From: Paenibacillus sp. JNUCC32
Lineage (GTDB): Bacteria > Bacillota > Bacilli > Paenibacillales > Paenibacillaceae
Length of the DNA: 64,000 nt
Direction of reading: 5' to 3'
NCBI RefSeq assembly: GCF_014863545.1
Contig: NZ_CP062260.1
Location: 6,163,501 to 6,227,500, forward strand
In this document: positions 37,006 through 44,981 of the stretch, piece after piece
How the letters are laid out: each line of letters begins with the position of its first letter
Position numbering within the stretch: position 1 is the first letter of the stretch
Position numbers and translations under genes: made by a program
The notes under the pieces: model-generated
Databases searched by the model: none
Seen by the model: the letters and a program-made list of their open reading frames with translations, nothing else
What the model was told of the DNA's origin: nothing

Positions 37006-38160
37006 GTGGATTATCAAGCCGATGCCATCGACCGTGTCATAAAAAATGCCATCAAAGTGATGGAGGACAGCAAATACCAAATGTTCGAAATATTGGAGGC
37101 GTCGCGGCAGGAGCTCGCGTCTCTCAATCATGAACTGCAGCGGACATTAAAAGAAACGACGGAAACCTTAGAGAAGGTGGATCAGCTGGAGCTGAACTAC
37201 CGCCGATCCCGGATCCGGCTGACCGAGGTCAGCCGGGATTTCGTCCGGTACAAGGAAGAGGACATCAAGCAGGCGTATGAGAAAGCAACGCAGCTTCAGC
37301 TTGACCTCATGATCTACCGGGAGAAGGAAATGTATCTGAAGGCTAGACGAGATGAGCTGCAGAAGCGGGTTCGAAATGTCGAGAACTCGGTGGAGCGCGC
37401 AGAATCGATCGGATCTCAGATGGGCGTGGTGTTGGAATACTTGTCTGGCGAGCTGGGCCAGGTATCCCGAATCATCGAATCTGCGAAGAACAGGCAGGTC
37501 ATTGGACTCAAAATTATTCTGGCGCAGGAAGAGGAACGGAAGCGAATATCCAGAGAGATTCATGATGGACCTGCGCAATTGCTGGCGAATCTGGTTCTTA
37601 GGACGGAAATTGTAGAAAGAATGCTTGCAAAGCAGGAATTTAAGATGGTGCAGGACGAAATAGTAGATTTGAAGGGCCAGGTGCGTTCGAGCCTGGAGGA
37701 AATGCGAAAAGTTATCTTCAATCTGCGTCCAATGGCACTCGATGATCTAGGATTAATCCCCACACTGCGTAAATATGTGCATGATTATGAAGAGAAATCG
37801 AAAATCCGCACGATCTTCGAGACACGGGGGAAAGAGCATCGTCTCTCTTCTGCGATGGAGGCGGCCATCTACCGGTTGGTGCAGGAAGCACTTTCGAATG
37901 CTGCAAAACATGCTTACCCGACTTATGTGCTTGTTGAAATCACCTACCAGGCGCAATTGGTCAAAATCGTGGTACAGGACAATGGCCTGGGATTCAATGT
38001 CGATTTGCTGGAGCAGAAAAGCAAGGACCACTTTGGGTTAATTGGCATGCGGGAGAGGGTTGAGCTGCTCGAAGGGAGAATGGAGATCGATTCAGCCGAG
38101 AATCAAGGAACCAAGATCGTGATTCATATCCCGACGAACGTAGAAAAGAGAAAGGAGTAA
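37006..38160 (+). CDS. degS: Sensor histidine kinase DegS
   Basis: Cytoplasmic sensor kinase that phosphorylates DegU. No membrane helix; residues about 1-150 form a long coiled-coil sensor region, followed by the HisKA_3 dimerization box EERKRISREIHDGPAQ with His186 as the phosphorylated residue, and an ATPase domain with EALSNAAKHA and DNGLGF. It has 384 residues, the same as B. subtilis DegS. GTG 37006 lies eight bases after GGAG. It is followed four bases later by degU. Confidence 0.96.
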   Translation: MDYQADAIDRVIKNAIKVMEDSKYQMFEILEASRQELASLNHELQRTLKETTETLEKVDQLELNYRRSRIRLTEVSRDFVRYKEEDIKQAYEKATQLQLDLMIYREKEMYLKARRDELQKRVRNVENSVERAESIGSQMGVVLEYLSGELGQVSRIIESAKNRQVIGLKIILAQEEERKRISREIHDGPAQLLANLVLRTEIVERMLAKQEFKMVQDEIVDLKGQVRSSLEEMRKVIFNLRPMALDDLGLIPTLRKYVHDYEEKSKIRTIFETRGKEHRLSSAMEAAIYRLVQEALSNAAKHAYPTYVLVEITYQAQLVKIVVQDNGLGFNVDLLEQKSKDHFGLIGMRERVELLEGRMEIDSAENQGTKIVIHIPTNVEKRKE

Positions 38161-38164
38161 TCGG

Positions 38165-38887
38165 ATGGAACATTTGGAGAAAGAGAACACGATTATCAAA
38201 GTATTATTAGCGGATGACCACCAGCTGTTTAGGGAGGGTCTGAAACGCATACTGAATATGGAGGACGACATTGACGTGATCGGCGAATGCGGCGACGGCA
38301 TTCAAGTGCTGGAGTTCTGCAACGAAGTGAAGCCGGATATCGTGCTGATGGACATCAACATGCCGACCGAAAACGGCGTTCAAGCGACCGAGAAACTACG
38401 TGAAATGTTTCCTGAGATCAAAGTTATTATCCTGTCGATTCATGACGACGAAAGTTATGTGTTTGAAACGCTCCGTAAGGGAGCGAACGGTTACCTCCTG
38501 AAGGATATGGAAGCCGAGTCACTGATTAATGCGATTCGTTCGGTACATGAGGGATATGCATTTATCCATCCGAAAGTAACGGGCAAGCTGATCCACCAGC
38601 TCCGCCGGATGACGTATGTAAACGAAGCAGGCGCGATGGCGGAGAGCGGTTCGCGTGAAGCTGGAGTCAAGTTTGTGGCAGGCGAGAACAACCCATTGAC
38701 AAGGCGCGAAGCGGAAGTGCTTAGACTAATGGCCGAAGGCAAGAGCAACAAGATGATTGGGGAATACCTGTTCATTAGTGAAAAAACTGTAAAAAACCAC
38801 GTCAGCAGCATCCTGCAGAAGATGGAAGTGGACGACCGTACGCAAGCGGTTATCAACTCGATCAAGTATGGTTGGGTGACGTTGTAA
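38165..38887 (+). CDS. degU: Response regulator DegU
   Basis: Transcription factor controlling exoenzymes, motility, competence and biofilm genes. The receiver domain has the acidic pair DD (residues 17-18) and phosphoryl acceptor Asp63 in LMDINMP; a LuxR/NarL helix-turn-helix occupies the last 65 residues (LTRREAEVLRLMAEGKSNK, then EKTVKNHVSSIL). 240 residues. The ribosome binding site AAAGGAG is inside the end of degS, so translation is probably coupled. Its product may act on the flagellar and competence genes downstream. Confidence 0.96.
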   Translation: MEHLEKENTIIKVLLADDHQLFREGLKRILNMEDDIDVIGECGDGIQVLEFCNEVKPDIVLMDINMPTENGVQATEKLREMFPEIKVIILSIHDDESYVFETLRKGANGYLLKDMEAESLINAIRSVHEGYAFIHPKVTGKLIHQLRRMTYVNEAGAMAESGSREAGVKFVAGENNPLTRREAEVLRLMAEGKSNKMIGEYLFISEKTVKNHVSSILQKMEVDDRTQAVINSIKYGWVTL

Positions 38888-38925
38888 TCGCCGATCCGAA
38901 TGCACGGACGCGTCTTATATAGGGA

Positions 38926-38952
38926 GGGAACTGCCAAGGGCGGTTCCTTTTT
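38926..38952 (+). terminator. Terminator of degSU
   Basis: GGAACTGCC (38927-38935) pairs with GGCGGTTCC (38939-38947, one G-U) around AAG, followed by TTTTT. The rest of the 340-base gap to the next gene shows only a dyad GGTTAC/GTCACC near 39162-39179. Confidence 0.9.
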
Positions 38953-39230
38953 GTTATGAGAAATTAGAGGTTTACAGCATAGCTGAACTCTTTCGGTAAC
39001 TAGCATACATAAAAAACAATTGCTTATACCGCTGCCTGTTATTGATTAAAGTACGAGGGCTTTATTGGTATCGCAAGAACGGCAGCTTATCTTGTAGAGG
39101 GAATGTCGAAATGTCTTCCTTATGGCAAATAAGCCGTTCCCGACAAGTTCCGTGTGGGCACCGGTTACATAACTGTCACCGTCCTTTCCTGATCAGCATA
39201 TATTGTTGATAAGAGAAGGAGGTGAGTCTC

Positions 39231-39653
39231 ATGGTTGCCCAATTGCTGTGGATACTCGCGGTGTACGGGATCGCTGTTGCTCTGGTTCATATCGTGCATG
39301 CCCGTCATCTCCGAAGAGCTAGTGAAGGCACGGGGCGGCGCAGACATTATGTGCTGATCACGTCCAACCATGAGCGGCAGGTGGAATGGTATTTGAGAGC
39401 CCTTTCCTGGTATGCCCTGCTGAGCGGGACGCGCGTGCGCGTCACCGTCCTTGATGACCAGTCGTATGATGATACGTTAAAGATTGTCAAGAGATTGACT
39501 CATTTGTCCGGAATTGAACTGGTATACGGGACTTGGAGATCCGGTGATCCGGCATCACAAGAAACGGATGTCGATCCGAATGAAGATGAAGTCATACGGG
39601 TCGATCTGAGAAACCCGATGGAGGCTGTTCAGATTCCATATGTACAGGGATAA
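39231..39653 (+). CDS. Hypothetical membrane-anchored protein
   Basis: 140 residues with one N-terminal membrane helix (about 3-20) and a soluble domain. The stretch HYVLITSNHERQVEWYL, then VTVLDDQSYDDTLKIVKRL, resembles the nucleotide-sugar half of a GT-A fold (VLDDQS-D-T), but the protein is too short for a full glycosyltransferase, so I give no function. ATG 39231 follows a near-perfect AGAAGGAGGTGA (39213-39224). It occupies the place between degU and comFA and has its own terminator. Confidence 0.65.
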   Translation: MVAQLLWILAVYGIAVALVHIVHARHLRRASEGTGRRRHYVLITSNHERQVEWYLRALSWYALLSGTRVRVTVLDDQSYDDTLKIVKRLTHLSGIELVYGTWRSGDPASQETDVDPNEDEVIRVDLRNPMEAVQIPYVQG

Positions 39654-39709
39654 ACATCGGCAAGTTGTTTTGGTTCACGGGATGATACTCATATTGTTGA
39701 AGGCGTGAA

Positions 39710-39745
39710 GCACACTCCGAGCGTATAGAGAGGGGTGTGCTTTTT
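39710..39745 (+). terminator. Terminator before comFA region
   Basis: GCACACTCC (39710-39718) pairs with GGGGTGTGC (39732-39740, one G-U), followed by TTTTT. From here to 40233 (about 490 bases) I see no gene and no convincing promoter. Confidence 0.85.
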
Positions 39746-40233
39746 GCGTTTATTGGCGTATTGGGGTGGAAGATGTAGAGATCAGATGCTAATAAATCGT
39801 AGCTGTGACAGTATTCGACAAAAGGCGTTGTGAAAGGGAGATGTTTTGGTTTGGGTGATCTGAGCGTTGAGGTGAGAAACAAATAGGAAATGGAAGTCAC
39901 TGCAGTTAGATCAGGACGATTGTGCATCTATATTGATTTGAAACTAACTCAAACTCTGGCTTGAGATTCTATCTTCTATTAGCAGGATCGGCTAAAGGGT
40001 TTGAGTTGTTGAAGATGAGGAAGATAGGTATTCGAGAAAGGAGCATAATTAATAGTTATTCACGGAGTTCTATTGAATCTTTCATTCAATGCTTCCCCGA
40101 CTGGTATTAGATCCACCAAATTTTTTGAACAAGGATTTGAAAAGCAACTGAAGCATGTTGTGAACTACCAAGTTCCAGTACCCATACATGATCTTTTGAG
40201 CTGTTTATACGTCTCAATATTGGAGTTGATGTC

Positions 40234-42135
40234 ATGCAGATTGCCATTTATACCATTCGAGAAGCAGAGAAATGGAATTGCTATCTCTCGCTGGATATGA
40301 GGGCGGATCTTCAATGGTGGTATGGAAGAATGAGAAAGGCAGATGAAAGGGCTGGTACACCGTTTTTGGTGTTGCTGTCCTCTCGAGCACCACTGGGATG
40401 GGCTGTTGAAATCCAAGCGAAATTTCAGCCGGTTCCAGACATGGATCGATGGGAGAGGCCGGATTGGCTGAGATATATGTATCGGGCATTAAGCCCGTTT
40501 TTACTGCAAGAGCCGGAGAGCAGCAGATCTAAATGGAGCGTTCTGCTGCAGGAAATCCAACTGTTGGATGGGACATATCTAAGTTCCCTGATCGAGAAGG
40601 GAGCCATACTAGTGGGCTGGGATGCACTAGTGCAGCAGGCGGAGCTGCTGATCGAGTGCATGGCCGGACGAGCCTTGCTTGCCGGCGAGGTCGAGGCATT
40701 GCTAGGGGAGGTCGCCGTGGGCACCGGCGACTGGCGCGCTGCGGCCCAGCTTGGCGTCCTGTTGGGCCGCCTGCGCTTGGAAGCGGGGCTGGCACAGCCC
40801 GACCCGCGCGGAGGGCCCGGCTGGCTCCGCCGCCGGGCCATGGCCCCCCGCTGCCGGCGCTGCGGCAGCGAGGCCAAGAGCCGCACGGCATGCGCCGCGT
40901 GCGGCTCGGCGGCTTGCGCCTATTGCGAGGCCTGCCTCGCGATGGGGCGCAGCCGCGCTTGTGCCCTGCTGCTGCATGGCACAGCAGGGTCGGCCGTGCG
41001 GGGCACGGCCGGGGGTTCCCCCACCGCGGCCTTGGGCCGGTGGGGGCTTAGCGCAGCGCAGAGCGCCGCCGCTGGCGCTGCGCTGCGGTTTTTGGCGGAG
41101 CCGCCCGCAGGGGGCTCCGCGGGGGCTGCCGCCCGGTTTCTCATCTGGGCGGTGACCGGTGCCGGAAAGACCGAAATGATCTTTCCGCTGCTGCAGTCCA
41201 TTCTGGATGCAGGCGGGCGCGTCTTGGTCGCCGCTCCAAGACGGGATGTGGTGCTGGAGTTGGCACCTCGGTTATCCAAGGCATTTCCCCAAGAGACGGT
41301 GGTCACGTTATATGGCGGATGTCCGGAGCGTTGGAAGCGGGGGAGCATCACGCTGGCAACGACGCATCAGCTGCTGCGATTCAGGGGAGCTTTTGATCTG
41401 GTCGTGATCGACGAGATTGATGCCTTTCCCTATCATAACGATCCGATGCTGGATTACGCGGCCAAGGGTGCTTGCAAACCAGGAGGGAAATATATCTATC
41501 TGTCAGCTACCCCGCCAACGCCTCTACAGCGCGAAGCAGCTGCTGGTCGGTTGCCACATGCGAAAGTTCCCGCACGCTTCCATGGCCATCCATTACCCGT
41601 TCCTCAGAAACTGAAAATGTTTGCAGTGAGCCGCTGTCTTCAAGAAAAAAAGCTTTCCCCACTCCTGGTTCGCAGCCTGAGTGCCTCTCTGAGACGTGGA
41701 GCTCAAGTGTTCCTGTTCGTTTCCCGGATCAAGCATATTGATCCTATTCTGGAACTGCTCCGCGAGGCGATTGCCCATATGCCGATTGAAGGGACTTCAT
41801 CCATCGATCCGGAACGGGCGGGCAAAGTGATGGCCTTCCGAAACCGCGAGATTCGCTTGCTGGTGACAACAACCATTCTTGAACGCGGGGTAACGGTTCC
41901 TAAGAGTGATGTGTATATTTTGGATGCAGATAGCGAGCTATTTGATGAAGCCGCCTTGATTCAGATGGCCGGTCGTGCAGGTCGATCTAAGGATGATCCA
42001 GCAGGACGGGTAGTGTTTGCAGCACCACAATGGACCAGGTGCCAAAGCTCGGCAGTTCGGCAAATCAAGGCGATGAACCGAATCGCTGGTAAGGGCGGGT
42101 ATTTACGTACAGTTCAAGAGTTGACAGGTAAATAG
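40234..42135 (+). CDS. comFA: Competence helicase ComFA with GC-rich central insertion
   Basis: DEAD-box-like ATPase that drives single-stranded DNA into the cell during transformation. The Cys-rich zinc site is at about residues 206-236 (CRRCG, CAAC, CAYCEAC). Walker A TGAGKT is at 308-313, Walker B as DEID at 393-396, SATPP motif III and QMAGRAGR motif VI follow. The part around residues 145-305 is encoded by very GC-rich DNA (about 40660-41160) and is Ala/Gly/Arg-rich, unlike the rest of the gene. 633 residues, above the roughly 460 of B. subtilis. Ribosome binding site GGAG is modest. Confidence 0.92.
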   Translation: MQIAIYTIREAEKWNCYLSLDMRADLQWWYGRMRKADERAGTPFLVLLSSRAPLGWAVEIQAKFQPVPDMDRWERPDWLRYMYRALSPFLLQEPESSRSKWSVLLQEIQLLDGTYLSSLIEKGAILVGWDALVQQAELLIECMAGRALLAGEVEALLGEVAVGTGDWRAAAQLGVLLGRLRLEAGLAQPDPRGGPGWLRRRAMAPRCRRCGSEAKSRTACAACGSAACAYCEACLAMGRSRACALLLHGTAGSAVRGTAGGSPTAALGRWGLSAAQSAAAGAALRFLAEPPAGGSAGAAARFLIWAVTGAGKTEMIFPLLQSILDAGGRVLVAAPRRDVVLELAPRLSKAFPQETVVTLYGGCPERWKRGSITLATTHQLLRFRGAFDLVVIDEIDAFPYHNDPMLDYAAKGACKPGGKYIYLSATPPTPLQREAAAGRLPHAKVPARFHGHPLPVPQKLKMFAVSRCLQEKKLSPLLVRSLSASLRRGAQVFLFVSRIKHIDPILELLREAIAHMPIEGTSSIDPERAGKVMAFRNREIRLLVTTTILERGVTVPKSDVYILDADSELFDEAALIQMAGRAGRSKDDPAGRVVFAAPQWTRCQSSAVRQIKAMNRIAGKGGYLRTVQELTGK

Positions 42136-42210
42136 GAGGGGTGACTGGGAGCAAGCGTGTGGGCGTTAATTATAGTTCTCGTACTCCTGATGTAATCTCA
42201 GGGTACCTTA

Positions 42211-42393
42211 TGGAATCTAATAGATTCACATAGATTCACATAGATACTTTTTAGCTCCCATACATTCTCGTCTCTCATGGATACTCGTATCCTTCCATAG
42301 ACTCTTATAGTCTATAGGATTTCTTAGATCCCCTTAGATTCCCTTAGATTCCCAGTGCTTCTCATAGTTCTCAGATTCCTATAATTCCAAACC
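42211..42393. repeat. Degenerate 10-base periodic tract (TAGATTCNCN)
   Basis: TAGATTCACA recurs at 42221, 42231 and 42241, and TTAGATYCCC at 42324, 42334 and 42344, both with an exact 10-base period; between and after them are many related CATAGA/CTCATA/ATTCC words. GAATCTAATAGATTC at 42213-42227 is a palindrome. The tract lies in the gap between comFA and the next frames. A 10-base period matches helical pitch and may cause curvature; it may also be a decaying tandem repeat. Confidence 0.6.
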
Positions 42394-42415
42394 ACCTTAC
42401 ATAACGGGATAATAG

Positions 42416-42676
42416 ATGACCGAGATGACTGTTGGGGACATGGTAATGGATCGAGAGCTTCAACAGCTCCTGTGCATGGGGGATTTAGTGACTAATTTAC
42501 ATCCGAATCGAGAGTTCGCTGTCAAAGCGAAAGTAAATATTAATCCTGAATCATTTAACTCATTCAATAATAAGCGAAATAAAGGTTATATCAGTGGCCG
42601 CAATGGCGATATGTACGTACTGTTTGTCCACTCTGCAGTCTTTTATCCGCTGAGGGGCATTCTTTTTTCAATCTAA
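42416..42676 (+). CDS. Possible small protein, uncertain
   Basis: An 86-residue frame in the place where B. subtilis has comFB, but with no resemblance to ComFB. It has no strong ribosome binding site (GGGAT at 42405-42409), and no recognised domain; the C-terminus is hydrophobic. It could equally be non-coding. Included because the interval otherwise holds no gene. Confidence 0.3.
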   Translation: MTEMTVGDMVMDRELQQLLCMGDLVTNLHPNREFAVKAKVNINPESFNSFNNKRNKGYISGRNGDMYVLFVHSAVFYPLRGILFSI

Positions 42677-42697
42677 CCAAGAAAGGAAGGTTTGTAT

Positions 42698-43558
42698 TTG
42701 ATATCCAACGTTTTTAGTCAGTTGATCGGACACATGCATCGAATGCTTAAACCGATTGACGAGATCTGCCTCACTTGCGGGAAGATAGGTTCATGTAACC
42801 AGGAACTTCCGGGGATATGCCATGCTTGTTATCGGCAGATCCCATGGATTTTCAAACCCCGATGCTTGCGATGCGGGCGGGGAATCGGTTGTCCTGACTG
42901 TACTCGATTAGGCATGAACGATCGGAGCTTTGTTTTGAATCGGAGTGCGGTAACCTATGACGCGCAGATGAGGGAGTGGCTGGCCCAGTATAAATATAGG
43001 GGGAATGAGCGGTACGCGCCTCTTTTGGTCGAGATGCTGCTGCGAGCCTATACGATGTTCTATCGAGAGACCAACGTCCGTATGTTTGATCCTCGTTTGA
43101 GGAACGCTCGTAGTGTGCCTTGGAGCATACATGCCGTCACTTCGGTCCCGGTTAGCCAGGAAAGGCTGCGGGAGAGGGGGTTCAATCAAGCGGAAGTGCT
43201 GGCTATGGGGCTTGCCGCTAGCATTAAAACTCCTTATGCTCCGCTGCTGGAACGTAACCGTCACACGGATAAACAGAGTTTTAAGAGCCGGATGGACAGA
43301 CTAAAGGATATGGAGGGTGTTTTTGGCGCGTTACAGCAAGCACCCGAAGTGTTGTGGTCTATAAGTAAGCGGGGTGCAGCGAATATCGGTTCTCCAGAGA
43401 GGATATCTCGGATCATAGGGCCTCTCCGTATATTACTTGTCGATGATATCTATACCACCGGCAGTACGATTAACGCTTGTGCGCAGGTTTTGCGAGGATA
43501 CGAACCCTTCTTGGAAATGCCCATCGAGATTTATAGTTTAACCTGGGCGCGCTCATAA
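42698..43558 (+). CDS. comFC: Competence phosphoribosyltransferase-like protein ComFC
   Basis: ComF family protein needed for DNA uptake, with a PRTase fold. The N-terminus has a zinc-finger-like Cys set (CLTCGKIGSC, CHACY, CLRCGRGIGCPDC at about residues 28-72); the C-terminus has the PRPP loop LLVDDIYTTGSTINAC. TTG 42692 touches the ribosome binding site; TTG 42698 is seven bases after GGAAGG and gives 286 residues. An insertion of about 40 residues precedes the PRPP loop compared with the roughly 230-residue family norm. Confidence 0.9.
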   Translation: MISNVFSQLIGHMHRMLKPIDEICLTCGKIGSCNQELPGICHACYRQIPWIFKPRCLRCGRGIGCPDCTRLGMNDRSFVLNRSAVTYDAQMREWLAQYKYRGNERYAPLLVEMLLRAYTMFYRETNVRMFDPRLRNARSVPWSIHAVTSVPVSQERLRERGFNQAEVLAMGLAASIKTPYAPLLERNRHTDKQSFKSRMDRLKDMEGVFGALQQAPEVLWSISKRGAANIGSPERISRIIGPLRILLVDDIYTTGSTINACAQVLRGYEPFLEMPIEIYSLTWARS

Positions 43559-43671
43559 ACAACCGAAATAGGAAAAATATGTGGATTCTCCTTTCGAATG
43601 ATAGACGTAAGCCGTCAGATAATGTAATCTAGGGGTATCAAAGGTTCTATGTGGCATGGAGGTTGTTAAGC

Positions 43672-44082
43672 ATGAATTTGGGGAATTGCCCTCGGTGCGG
43701 CAAGTTATATACGGTGAATATTCGGGAAATGTGTCCTGAATGCATGAAAGTGATTGAGAAGGAATACGAGAAATGCGCAACCTTCCTGCGTGAGCAAAAA
43801 GGCGCAACCATCCATGAGGTATCTGAGGCTACGGAAGTATCCGTGCGGCAGATTACGAAGTTTATCAAGGAAGGCCGGATCTCGATTGCGAACGCTCCGA
43901 ACCTGGCGTATCCTTGCGAAGTGTGCGGAACGTTGATTCGCGAGAGCAATATGTGCGAGTCCTGCCGGACCCGATTAACGAGGGAGCTAAGGCAGGCGGC
44001 GGCTGGCGACCAGGAACATCAGCCTGGGTCCCGCAAAGATAGAGAGACTTACAGTGCAGTCGATAAACTGCGCAAATACTAA
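43672..44082 (+). CDS. yvyF: Flagellar operon protein YvyF
   Basis: 136 residues with two zinc-ribbon-like Cys pairs at the ends (CPRCGKLY and CPEC near residues 6-27; CEVCG and CESC near 89-105) and a helix-turn-helix-like middle (IHEVSEATEVSVRQITKFIKEGR). This matches the YvyF/TIGR03826 flagellar-operon family between comFC and flgM; its function is unclear. ATG 43672 lies nine bases after GGAGG. Confidence 0.88.
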   Translation: MNLGNCPRCGKLYTVNIREMCPECMKVIEKEYEKCATFLREQKGATIHEVSEATEVSVRQITKFIKEGRISIANAPNLAYPCEVCGTLIRESNMCESCRTRLTRELRQAAAGDQEHQPGSRKDRETYSAVDKLRKY

Positions 44083-44094
44083 CTTTTGAACTAT

Positions 44095-44121
44095 TAACAA
44101 TGTTTCATATCCGGCCGATAA
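44095..44121 (+). promoter_or_regulatory. Sigma-D promoter of the flgM operon
   Basis: TAAC (44095-44098), 15-base spacer, GCCGATAA (44114-44121) fits the flagellar sigma-D consensus TAAA-N15-GCCGATAW with one mismatch. The -10 is also the left arm of a hairpin (CCGATAA/TTATCGG, 44115-44121/44134-44140) that may terminate transcripts from upstream. Confidence 0.75.
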
Positions 44122-44169
44122 ACTTAGTAAAGCTTATCGGTCTTTTATTTTAAGTGAGGTGAATAGGGC

Positions 44170-44466
44170 GTGAAGATTAACGAATCGGGACGTGTGAACG
44201 GCATCAATTCGTATCAACGGAATATTGAATCTCGGGAGATGCAGCATATCGATAAGAAGAAACGCCGCAAGGATGAAGTATCAATCTCCCCGGAGGCGAT
44301 GGAACTGAGTGCACAGAGTAAAGTACAGGATCCGGAACGCGCAGAGAAGATCCAGCGTTTGAAGGAAGCTGTAACAAACGGCACATATGAAGTGCCGGTT
44401 GACCGTTTGGCAGACAAATTACTCCCGTATTTTCAATCCTACAATAAATCAGGTGAGTCCAAGTGA
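44170..44466 (+). CDS. flgM: Anti-sigma-D factor FlgM
   Basis: Binds and inhibits sigma-D until the hook is complete and FlgM is exported. 98 residues, polar N-terminal half, then the family motif DEVSISPEAMEL and a C-terminal IQRLKEAVTNGTYEVPVDRLADKLL helix pair. GTG 44170 follows GAGGTGA. Located behind a sigma-D promoter, giving autoregulation. Ends in a 4-base overlap with flgN. Confidence 0.93.
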   Translation: MKINESGRVNGINSYQRNIESREMQHIDKKKRRKDEVSISPEAMELSAQSKVQDPERAEKIQRLKEAVTNGTYEVPVDRLADKLLPYFQSYNKSGESK

Positions 44467-44963
44467 GTGCTAGATCCATAATCGAATATATGAAGCGTCA
44501 GGATGAGCTGCATCAGCAGCTCATAGAAGCAGGGAAAGATAAAAGGCAAGCCATTCTGGATAACGATGTGGAACGTCTTACAGCGGTCATGACCAAGGAG
44601 AACCGCCTGCTGAAGCAGGTGGCGGAAACGGAAGCGCTGCGTCAAGGTGCCGGAGATGATTTTTTGCGTGAGAAGGGCATCCGCTCCCAGCTTCAGCTGA
44701 CGGTTACTGAAATGACTCGTCTTGTATTTAATCCGGATGAAAAAACAGAGCTTCAGGATGTGCAGCAGCAATTGATGGACAGGCTCATGGAGCTCAAAGA
44801 ACTGAATGCCATGAACCGGGAATTGATTGAGCAGTCACTGGCATTCATAGATTATAGTTTGAATTTATTAGTCAGCCGTCCGGAGGATGATATGCTTTAC
44901 CGGCATCCGCAACATCAGAATCCGGCGGGCAAAGGCCGAAGCATGTTTGATACCAGGGCATAA
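44463..44963 (+). CDS. flgN: Flagellar chaperone FlgN
   Basis: Export chaperone for the hook-associated proteins FlgK and FlgL. 166 residues, almost entirely helical with a long Leu/Glu/Gln-rich coiled coil (residues 5-135) and a short disordered tail. It starts at GTG 44463, overlapping flgM as GTGA, and lies directly before flgK, as expected (yvyG in B. subtilis). Identification rests on position, size and helical pattern. Confidence 0.85.
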   Translation: MSARSIIEYMKRQDELHQQLIEAGKDKRQAILDNDVERLTAVMTKENRLLKQVAETEALRQGAGDDFLREKGIRSQLQLTVTEMTRLVFNPDEKTELQDVQQQLMDRLMELKELNAMNRELIEQSLAFIDYSLNLLVSRPEDDMLYRHPQHQNPAGKGRSMFDTRA

Positions 44964-44981
44964 GCAGAAAGGAAAATGTAG

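Noticed and set aside
40073..40300. 75-residue frame upstream of comFA
   Set aside because: It overlaps the comFA start in another frame and lacks a ribosome binding site and any domain.
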